Part shown: positions 40,330 to 49,443 of the stretch, in pieces | Position numbering within the stretch: position 1 is the stretch's first letter | Layout: each line of letters opens with the position of its first letter | NCBI GenBank assembly: GCA_014654265.1 | Contig: JACWDI010000001.1 | Coordinates: 310,001 to 374,000 of the forward strand | DNA from: Pelagibacterales bacterium SAG-MED11 | Lineage (GTDB): Bacteria > Pseudomonadota > Alphaproteobacteria > Pelagibacterales > Pelagibacteraceae | Length of the DNA: 64,000 nt | Direction of reading: 5' to 3' | Translations under genes and position numbers: made by a program | Notes under the pieces: model-generated | What the model saw: only the letters and a program-made list of their open reading frames with translations | What the model was told of the DNA's origin: nothing | The model's database searches: none

Positions 40330-40914
40330 ATGCTTAGAAAAATACCAAATATATTAACTATAGGCCGGATACTAATAGTTCCATTTTTTGTATTAGCATT
40401 TTATTTGCCAGGTTTTTACGGAGATTTGACTGCATTAATTCTGTTTATTGTTGCTTCATTTACTGATTTTCTAGATGGAATGTTGGCAAGATTACTTGGA
40501 CAAGAGTCAAAGCTAGGTGAATTGTTAGATCCGATTGCAGACAAGATTATTGTAGCAACTGCTTTAATTCTTTTAGTAATGGATGGAACAATACGTCATT
40601 ATGAAGTCATAGCAGCAATAATAATTTTAACACGTGAAATTTTAATATCTGGTTTAAGAGAGTTTTTAGCAAGAGGAAAAATTAAACTACCTGTTTCAAG
40701 TCTTGCAAAATTAAAAACAGTTTTACAAATGGTTTCAATTGCACTTTTACTTTCTGGAGAAACTGGAAATAAAATTATTAATTTTCAAGATTATAATGCA
40801 CAAACAATTGGCATAATTCTTTTGTGGCTTTCAGCAGCTTTAACTCTTTTTACTGGATACGACTATATGCGTAAAGGAATAGACCATGCAATATCAGAAG
40901 ACAATAAAGATTAG
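40330..40914 (+). CDS. pgsA: CDP-diacylglycerol--glycerol-3-phosphate 3-phosphatidyltransferase PgsA
   Basis: Inner-membrane enzyme of phosphatidylglycerol synthesis. The 194 residues have about five membrane segments. The CDP-alcohol phosphotransferase motif D-G-x2-A-R-x8-G-x3-D-x3-D is visible in FLDGMLARLLGQ with GELLDPIADK following (~47-74). The N-terminus LRKIPNILTIGRILIVPF is typical. It follows uvrC by 8 bp, a common alphaproteobacterial pairing, and converges with ilvE with a 4-bp overlap. Confidence 0.95.
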   Translation: MLRKIPNILTIGRILIVPFFVLAFYLPGFYGDLTALILFIVASFTDFLDGMLARLLGQESKLGELLDPIADKIIVATALILLVMDGTIRHYEVIAAIIILTREILISGLREFLARGKIKLPVSSLAKLKTVLQMVSIALLLSGETGNKIINFQDYNAQTIGIILLWLSAALTLFTGYDYMRKGIDHAISEDNKD

Positions 40915-41795
40915 GCAGCCGTTTTTTTCTTTTTAACAACAGATTGATAACTCTCATTTAAATCTATTATCAAATCACAAACTTTAAATTGATTTTCAGC
41001 TATACATGACACAGGTGTTACTTCTGCAGCAGTTCCTGTTAAAAAACACCCAACAAAATTTTTAAGCTCTTCAGGTTTAATTTTTCTTTCATGAACTTTA
41101 ATATTTTTTGATTTTGCAATTTCAATTACAGTTCTTCTAGTAATACCATCTAAAAATGAGTCTGGAATTGGTGTATGTAGTTCTCCATTTTTGTCCTTAA
41201 AAAAAACATTTGCACCAGTTGCTTCTGCAACATTTTCTTCGTGATCTAACATTAGCGAATCTGTAAAACCTTGTTTTTCAGCTTCATGTTTAGAGAGAGT
41301 GCAAATCATATAAAGACCAGATGCTTTAGTATCCCAAGGAATTGTATTGGGGGCTGGTCTTCTCCAGCTAGATATATTTAATTTTATTCCTTCAATTTTA
41401 AGTTTAGGATCAAAATAAGATCCCCATTCCCAAGTTGCTATAGCTACATGAATTTTGGTTTGTTGTGCAGAGATAGCCATCATTTCACTTCCTCTCCAAG
41501 CTACAGGCCTCACATAGCCATTTTCTACTTTTTGAGTTGTGATTATTTTTTTTGATGCCATATTAATTTGATTTTCACTATACGGAATTTCAAATCCCAT
41601 TCTTTTTGCAGAGTAAAATAGTCTTGAAGTATGTTCTTCTAGTTTAAAAATAGATCCATCATAGACTCGCTCACCTTCAAAAACACAGCTAGCATAATGT
41701 AATCCATGGCTCAAAACATGCACTTTAACATCTGACCAATCAACCAATTCGCCATTGTACCATATTTTGCCGGATCTTTTATCGTAAGGTATCAT
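40911..41795 (-). CDS. ilvE: Branched-chain amino-acid aminotransferase IlvE
   Basis: Class IV PLP aminotransferase for the last step of valine, leucine and isoleucine synthesis. The 294 residues show IWYNGELVDW, HVLSHGLHYASCVFEGERVY (~28-47), RPVAWRGSEMM, the lysine region DTKASGLYMI (~160), DHEENVAEATGANVFF and TGTAAEVTPV near the C-terminus. In several alphaproteobacteria this gene also neighbours a MarR-type regulator, as here. Confidence 0.92.
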   Translation of the reverse strand: MIPYDKRSGKIWYNGELVDWSDVKVHVLSHGLHYASCVFEGERVYDGSIFKLEEHTSRLFYSAKRMGFEIPYSENQINMASKKIITTQKVENGYVRPVAWRGSEMMAISAQQTKIHVAIATWEWGSYFDPKLKIEGIKLNISSWRRPAPNTIPWDTKASGLYMICTLSKHEAEKQGFTDSLMLDHEENVAEATGANVFFKDKNGELHTPIPDSFLDGITRRTVIEIAKSKNIKVHERKIKPEELKNFVGCFLTGTAAEVTPVSCIAENQFKVCDLIIDLNESYQSVVKKKKTAA

Positions 41796-41815
41796 TTTAT
41801 GAAATTTAAAAATTC

Positions 41816-41844
41816 TTACTGAAAAATATCTTTGTATCTATAAT
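41816..41844 (+). promoter_or_regulatory. Candidate promoter of the marR-ompR-kinase operon
   Basis: A consensus TATAAT at 41839-41844 is preceded at 17 bp by TTACTG (41816-41821), a partial match to the -35 consensus. It lies in the 71-bp gap between ilvE and the MarR gene and would start transcription about 17 bp upstream of the ATG at 41867. Confidence 0.45.
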
Positions 41845-41866
41845 ATGTCAATATAACTTACCAATA

Positions 41867-42304
41867 ATGAAACAACTTTTATATCTAAAAGATGATCAAT
41901 TAAAAGAGCTAATCGAAAAGCTATTTATAAGTTACAGAGAAACTTTCTCAGACTCTAAAAAAATTCTAAATAAATACAAAATTGGTTTAGCTCACCAAAA
42001 AGTAATACATTTGCTGTCTATGTACAAGGGTATTTCTATCTCTGAATTACTTAGGAGGCTAAAAGTAACCAAACAAAGTCTAAACAGAGTTCTTAAAGAT
42101 TTAATTAAATTAGAAATTATTTTTTTTAAAAAGGATGATCAAGATACAAGAATAAAGCATATATTTTTAAATGAAAAAGGTGAGAGAGTATTTACTGAAA
42201 TTTTTGAAGTACAAAAAAAAAGGATACATGGTGCACTTTTGAATTCAAGTTCTGAAGAAGTGATTAATTTTGATAAAGTGTTAAAAAAAATAATTAATGG
42301 ATAA
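41867..42304 (+). CDS. MarR-family transcriptional regulator (PetP-like position)
   Basis: The 145 residues have a winged-helix MarR architecture: an N-terminal helix, the HTH region ISISELLRRLKVTKQSLNRVLKDL (~55-78), and the wing DDQDTRIKHIFLNEKG (~91-106). The gene overlaps the following response regulator by 8 bp. In Rhodobacter a MarR-type petP precedes the response regulator petR near petABC; here petABC lies 8 kb away, which makes a PetP-like role attractive but unproven. Confidence 0.85.
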   Translation: MKQLLYLKDDQLKELIEKLFISYRETFSDSKKILNKYKIGLAHQKVIHLLSMYKGISISELLRRLKVTKQSLNRVLKDLIKLEIIFFKKDDQDTRIKHIFLNEKGERVFTEIFEVQKKRIHGALLNSSSEEVINFDKVLKKIING

Positions 42305-42974
42305 TTTTATAGCACATATATTAGTTGTTGATGATGATGATGGTATTAGATCTTTAGTTAAAAAGTATTTAAATGAAAATGATTATCTTGTTACGACTGC
42401 TAATAGCGCCGAGGATGCAAATGAAAAGATAAACATTATAAAATTCGATTTGATAATATTAGATATCATGATGCCAGGAAAAAATGGACTTGAGTTCATT
42501 CAAGAAAATCAACAAAAACTAAAAACACCTATCATATTATTGACTGCTAAAGGTCAGGCTAATGAGAGAATAGAAGGTTTAGAAGTTGGTGCAGATGATT
42601 ATCTCCCAAAACCTTTTGAACCAAAAGAGCTTATTTTAAGAATTCAAAATATTATTTCAAAAACCAAAATAAAAGACCCAAAAAGGGTCATTGAATTTGA
42701 AAATATTAAAATTGATTTAAATAAACAATTAATTTTTAAAAAAAATAATGAATTTAAAATTAATAATACAGAAAAAAAAATTTTAGAAAATATGATTAAT
42801 AACCCTGGAAAAACATTTTCAAGAGATGATATTGGATCTTTAATTGATTTAGATAAAGAGAGATCTATTGATGTAATTATCACGAGATTAAGAAAAAAAA
42901 TAGAAATTGATCCAAAAAATCCGAAATTTCTACAAACTATTAGAGGAGCTGGATATGTTTTATGGATTGAGTAA
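42297..42974 (+). CDS. OmpR/PetR-family response regulator
   Basis: Two-component response regulator. The 225 residues have a receiver domain with acidic pocket LVVDDDDG (~10-16), phosphorylation site D56 in IILDIMMPGKNG, conserved threonine in LLTAKG and lysine in YLPKPF. A C-terminal winged-helix DNA-binding domain follows, ending RSIDVIITRLRKKIE and TIRGAGYVL. It overlaps the histidine kinase gene by 20 bp, which is the expected partner. Target genes cannot be read from the sequence; OmpR- or PetR-like roles are both possible. Confidence 0.93.
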   Translation: MDNFIAHILVVDDDDGIRSLVKKYLNENDYLVTTANSAEDANEKINIIKFDLIILDIMMPGKNGLEFIQENQQKLKTPIILLTAKGQANERIEGLEVGADDYLPKPFEPKELILRIQNIISKTKIKDPKRVIEFENIKIDLNKQLIFKKNNEFKINNTEKKILENMINNPGKTFSRDDIGSLIDLDKERSIDVIITRLRKKIEIDPKNPKFLQTIRGAGYVLWIE

Positions 42975-44274
42975 TTTTTTTAAGAATATTCTTCCAAAAA
43001 AATTATTTTACCGTGCTTTATTAATTGTTGCTGTCCCAGTCATAGTTTTACAACTAGTCATCACTATTGTTTTTTTTGATAGCCTTTGGATTAAGACAAA
43101 CAAAGGAATGACTAGAGCTCTAATTAATGAAGTTAAAACATTCATAGAAGTTTATAAAGATGAAATTTATAATAAAGATGAAATAACAAATCTTTTTTCA
43201 ATCTATCAAGATCTTAACATAGAATATATTGATAATGAAAAATTTGATTATGAATATGATGAAAGATGGTTTAGCCCAATAGATCGAACTCTGAGAAGAG
43301 AGCTTAAATCAAGATTTCAATCAGAAAAATTTTGGTTTGATACAACAGGGTACAAAGAATTAATAGACTTAAGAATTGAATATAAATCTGGATACTTTAA
43401 ATTTTTAATTCCTAAAGATAGAATCACAAGTTCATCTGCTAGAATTTTTGCATTATGGATAACTGTCCCAGCAATTATAATGATTTTTATTTCTTTAATC
43501 TTTTTAAAAAACCAAACAAGACCTATCACAAATCTTGCTAAAGCTGCTGCAAAGTTTGGTAGGGGTGAAGAAGTAGAAGAGTTCAAACCATCAGGTGCAT
43601 CAGAAATACGACAGGCAGGCTATGAATTTGATAGAATGAGAAAAAGAATAAAAAGACACCTTAATCAACGCTCCGAGATGTTATCTGGAATTAGCCATGA
43701 TTTAAGAACACCTTTAACAAGAATGAAACTACAAATTGCCTTTATCAAAGATAAACAATTAGCAATTAAAATGTCTGAAGATATCAACGAAATGGAAAAA
43801 ATGTTGAATGAATATCTACAATTCACAAGTTCATCTAATATTGAGAAAAATGAACAGTTTAATCTAAGTGAATTAATTAATGAAATTGTGGAAAAATATG
43901 ATAATGAAAATATCTCAACAGATATAATTCCTCGACTTTATATTAACGGAAGAAAGAATTTAATAAGAAGATGTATCAATAATTTATTAGATAATGCAAT
44001 CAAATATGCTAATAAGGTTCAGGTTGAAATCAACAAAAATAATAATAATTCATTTATCAAAATTGAAGATGATGGTCCTGGAATACCAGAAAGTGAATAT
44101 GAGAATGTCTTTAAGCCTTTTTACAAAATTGATAAAAGCAGAGCAGATACAAAAGCAAGTGTAGGATTGGGACTATCAATAGCTTCAGATATAGTAAGAT
44201 CACATGGAGGCAATATTAAATTAGATAAATCTTCGATGAATGGTTTATCAGTTAAGATTTTCTTACCTTTTTAG
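42955..44274 (+). CDS. EnvZ-like sensor histidine kinase
   Basis: Inner-membrane sensor kinase. I chose the ATG at 42955 because AGGAG sits 7 bases upstream; a longer frame would begin at 42907. The ~439 residues have two membrane segments (~22-42 and ~162-184) bracketing a periplasmic domain of ~120 residues, a HAMP domain (TRPITNLAKAAAKFGRGEEV), a HisKA domain with H248 in GISHDLRTPLTRMKLQ, and an ATPase domain with NNLLDNAIKYA, DDGPGIP and GLGLSIASDI. Organisation resembles EnvZ. Confidence 0.93.
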   Translation: MFYGLSNFFKNILPKKLFYRALLIVAVPVIVLQLVITIVFFDSLWIKTNKGMTRALINEVKTFIEVYKDEIYNKDEITNLFSIYQDLNIEYIDNEKFDYEYDERWFSPIDRTLRRELKSRFQSEKFWFDTTGYKELIDLRIEYKSGYFKFLIPKDRITSSSARIFALWITVPAIIMIFISLIFLKNQTRPITNLAKAAAKFGRGEEVEEFKPSGASEIRQAGYEFDRMRKRIKRHLNQRSEMLSGISHDLRTPLTRMKLQIAFIKDKQLAIKMSEDINEMEKMLNEYLQFTSSSNIEKNEQFNLSELINEIVEKYDNENISTDIIPRLYINGRKNLIRRCINNLLDNAIKYANKVQVEINKNNNNSFIKIEDDGPGIPESEYENVFKPFYKIDKSRADTKASVGLGLSIASDIVRSHGGNIKLDKSSMNGLSVKIFLPF

Positions 44275-44503
44275 ACTTATTTTTTTTTAAACTTTTAAAT
44301 TGACTGGTTTTTTTTTCTAAATTTTCTACTCTTTTCTTCAAAATTTCAAATTCATCCTTACTTGTAAGTCTCATTCTAAAAACAATTTCATCTCTCTTTG
44401 ATTTTAAAATATTCATTAATTCATTTGCCAGATCTTTAGATGATACTAAACCCTGTTCAAATAATTTAGCCAATTTATCAATAACAAATTTTGAATTTTT
44501 CAT
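44252..44503 (-). CDS. ubiK: UbiK/BMFP-domain accessory protein
   Basis: Small protein of the membrane-fusogenic (BMFP/YqiC) family; UbiK is an accessory factor for ubiquinone synthesis in E. coli. The 83 residues have an N-terminal amphipathic segment (VIDKLAKLFEQG) and a C-terminal coiled coil starting with the family signature LTSKDEFEILKKRVENLEKK (~47-66), then a lysine-rich tail. It overlaps the histidine kinase gene tail-to-tail by 23 bp and is divergent from lgt across 50 bp. Confidence 0.83.
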   Translation of the reverse strand: MKNSKFVIDKLAKLFEQGLVSSKDLANELMNILKSKRDEIVFRMRLTSKDEFEILKKRVENLEKKTSQFKSLKKNKSKKVRKS

Positions 44504-44553
44504 ATATATTTATATTAACCTATTATATTAATAGCTTACAATTATAATTCAAA

Positions 44554-45336
44554 ATGTTAATTAATAATTTTGACCCAGTTGCAGTCCAAATTTTCTCCAT
44601 CGATATCAAATGGTATTCTTTAGCTTATATTGTTGGAATATTACTGGGTTGGATTTTAAGTAAAAAAATTTTTATTTCTGATCATTACATTAAAGAAAAA
44701 TTTGATGATTTTATTACATATATAATATTAGGTATAATTATTGGCGGTCGTTTAGGGTATGTATTCTTTTATAATTTTGGTTATTACTCGGATAACTTAT
44801 TAGACATTATTAAAATTTGGCAAGGTGGGATGTCATTTCATGGAGGTCTTATAGGAGTTATATTTGCAAGCTTTTTATTTGCCAAAAAAAATAATCAAAA
44901 TATTTTTAGTTATTTAGATATTGTTTCTATTGTAGCTCCGATTGGCATTTTTTTTGGAAGAATTGCAAATTTTATTAACTCTGAATTATACGGGATAGAA
45001 ACAAATCTTCCGTGGGCTGTAAAATTTATCCGGATAGATGATTTATACCGACATCCATCTCAACTGTATGAGGCATTATTTGAAGGATTAATTTTATTAG
45101 TTATTTTATTATATTTTAGAAAAAAAGGTTTTATGAAAATCCCAGGCTTAATCTCTGGGTTATTTCTTATTTTTTACTCAATATTTAGATTCGCAGTTGA
45201 ATTTTTTAGAGTTCCAGATGAACAGTTGGGGTACTTATTTTTTAATTTAACGATGGGACAGTTAATAAGCATTGTATTCTTATTAATTGGTACTTATTTA
45301 GTAATAAATAAATATGAAACTAAAAAAGAACAATAG
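44554..45336 (+). CDS. lgt: Prolipoprotein diacylglyceryl transferase Lgt
   Basis: Membrane enzyme that attaches diacylglycerol to lipobox cysteines, first step of lipoprotein maturation. The 260 residues have about seven membrane segments. Marks are IKWYSLAYIVGILLGW, GGRLGYVFFYN (~64), GGMSFHGGLIG (~88-98, with the essential histidine), the Lgt signature GRIANFINSELYG (~129-141) and HPSQLYEAL. It overlaps midA by 23 bp. Its presence shows the organism makes lipoproteins even though the MlaA here lacks a lipobox. Confidence 0.95.
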   Translation: MLINNFDPVAVQIFSIDIKWYSLAYIVGILLGWILSKKIFISDHYIKEKFDDFITYIILGIIIGGRLGYVFFYNFGYYSDNLLDIIKIWQGGMSFHGGLIGVIFASFLFAKKNNQNIFSYLDIVSIVAPIGIFFGRIANFINSELYGIETNLPWAVKFIRIDDLYRHPSQLYEALFEGLILLVILLYFRKKGFMKIPGLISGLFLIFYSIFRFAVEFFRVPDEQLGYLFFNLTMGQLISIVFLLIGTYLVINKYETKKEQ

Positions 45337-46360
45337 TCTTTCTTTAGATAAATTTATAAATTTTTCTCTTTACGATAAAAAATCTGGTTATTATATGAAA
45401 AAAAATCCTTTTGGACAGGAAAGTGATTTTATAACTGCACCTAATATTTCAAGACTATTTTCTGAAATGATTGCAATATGGATTATAAGTTTTTGGCAAA
45501 GCTTAGGGTCTCCAAAAAAGTTTAATTTAGTTGAACTTGGAGCAGGTAATGGGGAAATGATGAAAATAATTATTGAAAGTTTTCAAAATTTTCCATTTTT
45601 TTTAAAATCTTGTAATTTTATGATTCATGAAAAAAGTCCTACTTTAATTAATATTCAAAAAAAAAAACTGATTAAAAATAAAATTAAATGGATTCCAAAT
45701 ATAAACAAAATAAATAAGGACCCAAGTATATTTATTGCAAATGAATTCTTTGATGCAATAGCAATCAAACAATTTAATAAAAAAAAAAGTTTATGGTTCG
45801 AAAAATTTGTAAATTTAGAAAATTCAAAGAGACCATTTTTTTTTGAAAAAAAAGCAGATATAAAAAAAATCGAAAAGAAGATTAAATTTAAAATATCACA
45901 AAGTCAAAATTTTATCGAATATTCAAAACTTGGGTTAAATTACTTAAGAGATATCTCTAATATAATAAAAAAAAATACTGGTGGTTTATTGCTTATTGAT
46001 TATGGATATACAGATAAAAAAATGAAAAATACATTACAAGCAGTGTATAATCACAAATTTGCCAATATTTTAAGTAATATAGGAAATGTAGATATCACTC
46101 ATAATATAAATTTTAATATTTTTGAAAAGTTTGTAAAACAAATGAATGGTTTGAAGACTAACTTGACATCACAAAAAGACTTTCTGACAAAGCTAGGAAT
46201 AAAAGAAAGAGCAGAGATCATATCTAAAAACAAAAATTTTACTAAAAAATCAGATATATACTATCGACTTGAAAGACTTATTAATAAAAAACAAATGGGT
46301 CATTTATTTAAAGTAATGCTTATTAAAAATGAGAATAATAAATTTAAATTAGGTTTCTAA
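45314..46360 (+). CDS. SAM-dependent methyltransferase, MidA/NDUFAF7 family
   Basis: Class I methyltransferase related to eukaryotic NDUFAF7/MidA, which methylates an arginine of a complex I subunit. The 348 residues show LYDKKSGYYMKKNPFGQESDF (first family block; split around residue 20), ITAPNISRLFSEMIAIW, the SAM loop LVELGAGNGEMM (~74-85), IANEFFDAIAIKQF (~140) and LLIDYGY. Located between lgt and pgeF, the standard alphaproteobacterial order. The complex I link is from the eukaryotic homologue; bacterial substrate not shown. Confidence 0.87.
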   Translation: MKLKKNNSLSLDKFINFSLYDKKSGYYMKKNPFGQESDFITAPNISRLFSEMIAIWIISFWQSLGSPKKFNLVELGAGNGEMMKIIIESFQNFPFFLKSCNFMIHEKSPTLINIQKKKLIKNKIKWIPNINKINKDPSIFIANEFFDAIAIKQFNKKKSLWFEKFVNLENSKRPFFFEKKADIKKIEKKIKFKISQSQNFIEYSKLGLNYLRDISNIIKKNTGGLLLIDYGYTDKKMKNTLQAVYNHKFANILSNIGNVDITHNINFNIFEKFVKQMNGLKTNLTSQKDFLTKLGIKERAEIISKNKNFTKKSDIYYRLERLINKKQMGHLFKVMLIKNENNKFKLGF

Positions 46361-46361
46361 A

Positions 46362-47123
46362 TTGATTAGATCTAAAAGATTGTTGAAACAAAAAAAAATT
46401 AGTCATGGTTTTTTCAACAAAAACGGAGGTAAATCAAAAGGTATTTATAAAAGTTTAAATTGTGGACCTGGCTCAAATGATAAAAGAAATAATGTCAAAA
46501 AAAATTTAAAAATAGTTAAAAAAAAGATTAGTAAGAAATCAAGAGATATTTTTTTACTTCATCAAATCCACAGTAACAAGATTGTTTTCATAAAAAATTT
46601 TTCAAAACTAAAAAAGAAAAAAATTGAAGCTGATGCAATTATAACTAATCAAGAAAAATTACCTATAGGCGTTTTGACAGCAGACTGTGTTCCTATATTA
46701 CTTCATGATAGTAAAAAAAATTTTATCGCAGCAGTTCATGCTGGTTGGAGGGGAGCTTTTAAAGGTATTATAAATAAAGTAATAAGTTTTATGATAATGA
46801 AAGGAAGTGAAGCGAAGTCTATTACCGCCGCAATAGGCCCTTGTATTAAAAAAAAGAGCTACAATGTGAAAGAAGATTTTAAGAAAAGATTTATTAAAAA
46901 GAATAAAAAAAACAAAAAATTTTTTATAACAAAAAAAAAAGTTATTTATTTTGATTTACCTAATTTTGTTAAATCTCAACTAAAATCAAATAAAATTACA
47001 AATATCGATATGATAAATATAGATACTTTTGACAAAAAAAATAATTTTTTCAGTGCAAGAAGATCTTTAAAGTTAAAACATGCGGATTATGGTAGAAATA
47101 TTTCAATAATTATGATTAATTAA
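46362..47123 (+). CDS. pgeF: PgeF/YfiH-type multicopper polyphenol oxidase-fold protein
   Basis: Belongs to the YfiH/LACC1 family, reported as purine nucleoside phosphorylases and, in E. coli, as a peptidoglycan editing factor. The 253 residues begin at a TTG. They show [19 protein letters not shown] (~20-38), HQIHSNKI, the metal-binding motifs [14 protein letters not shown] (~105-118) and [14 protein letters not shown] (~126-139), and AAIGPCIKK. The His-Cys-His set is intact. It follows midA by 1 bp. Confidence 0.9.
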   Translation: MIRSKRLLKQKKISHGFFNKNGGKSKGIYKSLNCGPGSNDKRNNVKKNLKIVKKKISKKSRDIFLLHQIHSNKIVFIKNFSKLKKKKIEADAIITNQEKLPIGVLTADCVPILLHDSKKNFIAAVHAGWRGAFKGIINKVISFMIMKGSEAKSITAAIGPCIKKKSYNVKEDFKKRFIKKNKKNKKFFITKKKVIYFDLPNFVKSQLKSNKITNIDMINIDTFDKKNNFFSARRSLKLKHADYGRNISIIMIN

Positions 47124-47131
47124 ACTTTTCA

Positions 47132-48064
47132 ATGAAATTATTAACTGGAAATAGCAATAAAGTTCTCAGTAAAAATATTGCAAAATATTTGAAAACAAAA
47201 CTTGTAAACTCAAGTATAAGAAAGTTTTCTGATGGGGAAATTTACGTTGAAATAAATGAAAATATTAGAGGCAATAGTATTTTTATTGTACAATCAATTT
47301 CTTCTCCAGCAAATGATAATTTGATGGAATTGTTGCTTTGTATAGATGCTCTTAAAAGATCCTCTGCAAAAAATATAACAGCAGTAATTCCATATTTTGG
47401 ATATGCTAGACAAGATAGAAAAGTTGTACCAAGAACATCTATTTCAGCAAAACTTGTTTCAAACTTAATTACTAAAGCTGGCGCTGATAGAGTGGTGACT
47501 GTTGATTTGCATGCAGGACAAATTCAAGGTTTTTTTGATATTCCTGTGGATAACCTTTTTGCAACCCCAATATTTGCAAGACATGCAAGAAAAAAAATTA
47601 AAAGTAAAAAAATTGTTTGTGTTGCGCCCGATGTGGGTGGGACAGAACGAGCTAGAGCGCTAGGAAAACTTCTTAACGTAGGCTTGGCTATTGTTGACAA
47701 GAGAAGACCAAAGCCTGGGCAGTCACAGGTGATGAATGTTATTGGAGATGTGAAAGGTCAAACTTGCATTATTGTAGATGACATAATTGACTCAGGTGGA
47801 ACTATTGTGAATGCGGCAAAAGCATTAAAAGCAAAAGGTGCTAAAGAAGTTTTTGTTTATATCACTCATGGTGTTCTAAGCGGTGATGCTGTAAAAAAAA
47901 TTAAAAACTCAGTAATTAAAAATTTAGTTATTACTGATACAATTGATAATTCAGAAAAAATTAGAAATGTTAAAAATATAGAAGTTTTACCAATTTCAGG
48001 GCTAATAGGTGAAGCTATTAAAAGAATATCTAATTCAACATCAGTATCTGATTTATTCAAATAA
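47132..48064 (+). CDS. prs: Ribose-phosphate pyrophosphokinase Prs
   Basis: Makes PRPP for nucleotide, histidine and tryptophan synthesis. The 310 residues show [16 protein letters not shown] (~32-47), [31 protein letters not shown] (~90-105), [19 protein letters not shown] (~128), [24 protein letters not shown] and the PRPP loop [20 protein letters not shown] (~215-234). Fully conserved. Confidence 0.96.
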   Translation: MKLLTGNSNKVLSKNIAKYLKTKLVNSSIRKFSDGEIYVEINENIRGNSIFIVQSISSPANDNLMELLLCIDALKRSSAKNITAVIPYFGYARQDRKVVPRTSISAKLVSNLITKAGADRVVTVDLHAGQIQGFFDIPVDNLFATPIFARHARKKIKSKKIVCVAPDVGGTERARALGKLLNVGLAIVDKRRPKPGQSQVMNVIGDVKGQTCIIVDDIIDSGGTIVNAAKALKAKGAKEVFVYITHGVLSGDAVKKIKNSVIKNLVITDTIDNSEKIRNVKNIEVLPISGLIGEAIKRISNSTSVSDLFK

Positions 48065-48107
48065 TTACCTTGATTATTTATAAACATGGGTTAAAAAACT
48101 CTGTTTT

Positions 48108-48848
48108 ATGAATTCACTAGAAGCAAACATAAGAACTAACAAAACTAAAGGGCAACTAAATGCCATAAGAGACAATGGCAATGTTCCAGCAATTATTTAT
48201 GGTGGAAAAGATGAAAATCAAAAAATCCATATTTCAAAAAAATTACTTAAAACTTTAATAGAAAAAGAGAATTTTTTATCTAGTATTATTACTCTGAATA
48301 TTGATGGTAAGCCACAAAATGTTTTACCTAGAGAAGTAAAGTATCATATTTTAAGTGACGAACCTACCCATGTAGATTTTTTAAGAGTTTTACCTGGAGT
48401 AAAAATCAAAATCGAAGTCCCAGTTAATTTTATTAATCACGAGAAATCTCCAGGATTGAAAAGAGGTGGTGTTTTAAACATTGTTAGAAGAAAGGTGGAA
48501 TTAAAATGCCCAAGTGAAAAAATTCCTGGAAGTTTAACTTTAGATCTTGATGGTATTGATATTGGTGAAAGTTTTAAAATTTCGTCAGTTAAATTAGATT
48601 CTGAAGTAATGCCGACAATTCAAGGACGAGACTTCGTGATAGCAACTTTAGCCGCTCCAACTGTTATGAAAGAGCCAGAGAAACCTGCGGAGGCTGAAGC
48701 AACTGAGGGAGAAGAAGGTGCCGAGGGAACAGAGGCAGCAGCGGCGGCAGATGGTGATAAACCAGCAGCAGATGCAGCTAAAGGTGAAAAAAAAGAGGGT
48801 GAAGAAAAAAAGCCTGCTGAAAAGAAACCTGCAGAAGAAAAAAAATAA
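48108..48848 (+). CDS. rplY: 50S ribosomal protein L25 (CTC family) with long charged tail
   Basis: 5S rRNA-binding ribosomal protein. Residues ~1-95 form the L25 domain (GNVPAIIYGGKD, PREVKYHILSDEPTHVDFLRV) and ~96-185 the TL5 beta domain (VPVNFINHEKSPGLKRGGVL, LDLDGIDIGESFKISSV). The last ~55 residues are a low-complexity Ala/Glu/Lys tail (AEATEGEEGAEGTEAAAAA and similar repeats) whose codons are much richer in G and C than the surrounding genes. Alphaproteobacterial L25 proteins often have such tails. pth follows, a conserved pairing. Confidence 0.95.
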   Translation: MNSLEANIRTNKTKGQLNAIRDNGNVPAIIYGGKDENQKIHISKKLLKTLIEKENFLSSIITLNIDGKPQNVLPREVKYHILSDEPTHVDFLRVLPGVKIKIEVPVNFINHEKSPGLKRGGVLNIVRRKVELKCPSEKIPGSLTLDLDGIDIGESFKISSVKLDSEVMPTIQGRDFVIATLAAPTVMKEPEKPAEAEATEGEEGAEGTEAAAAADGDKPAADAAKGEKKEGEEKKPAEKKPAEEKK

Positions 48849-48882
48849 TCAATCAAAATTGAAACTTTAATTCCATTTATTT

Positions 48883-49443
48883 ATGCTTTTATTCGTAGGA
48901 TTAGGTAATCCAACACCTGACAGTGAAAACAATCGACACAACGTTGGATTCAAAATTATAGACACTATCAACAAAAAATTTAGTCTCTCAAAACAAAAAC
49001 CCAAGTTCAAAGGACTTTTAACAACTGGAAATATTGGAGACAAAAAAGTTTATGCAATAAAGCCATTAACATTTATGAATAACTCTGGAGTTTGTATTAG
49101 AGAATTAATTGAGTATTTTAAAATAGATGCTGAAGACGTTATAGTATTTCATGATGATCTTGATATAGAATTTGGTAAAATTAAAGCTAAATTTGGTGGA
49201 TCAAGTGCAGGCCATAACGGAATTGCTTCTATCGATAAATTCATAGGTAAAGATTACTCAAGGGTAAGAATCGGAATTGGAAAACCAAAAAATGGTATCG
49301 AAGTTGCAGATTATGTTTTGCAAAATTTTGATGAGGATGAAACAATTGGTATTGAAAAAATATCTAAAGATATAACGGAGTTTATTTCTATTCTTGTTGA
49401 AAAAAAATTGGATTTATTTTCAAGTTCTGTAAATAACAAATAA
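48883..49443 (+). CDS. pth: Peptidyl-tRNA hydrolase Pth
   Basis: Recycles peptidyl-tRNAs released from stalled ribosomes. The 186 residues show VGLGNPTPDSENNRHNVGF (~5-23, catalytic His), KPLTFMNNSGVCI (~63-75), FHDDLDIEFGKIKAKFGGSS (~89-108, catalytic Asp), AGHNGIASID and RIGIGKP. It shares one base region with ychF (ATG overlap at 49443), the common rplY-pth-ychF order. Confidence 0.96.
   Translation: MLLFVGLGNPTPDSENNRHNVGFKIIDTINKKFSLSKQKPKFKGLLTTGNIGDKKVYAIKPLTFMNNSGVCIRELIEYFKIDAEDVIVFHDDLDIEFGKIKAKFGGSSAGHNGIASIDKFIGKDYSRVRIGIGKPKNGIEVADYVLQNFDEDETIGIEKISKDITEFISILVEKKLDLFSSSVNNK

Noticed and set aside
48620-48856. Serine/alanine-rich minus-strand open frame over the L25 tail
   Set aside because: It is the antisense of the low-complexity tail; repeat composition keeps it open without indicating a gene.
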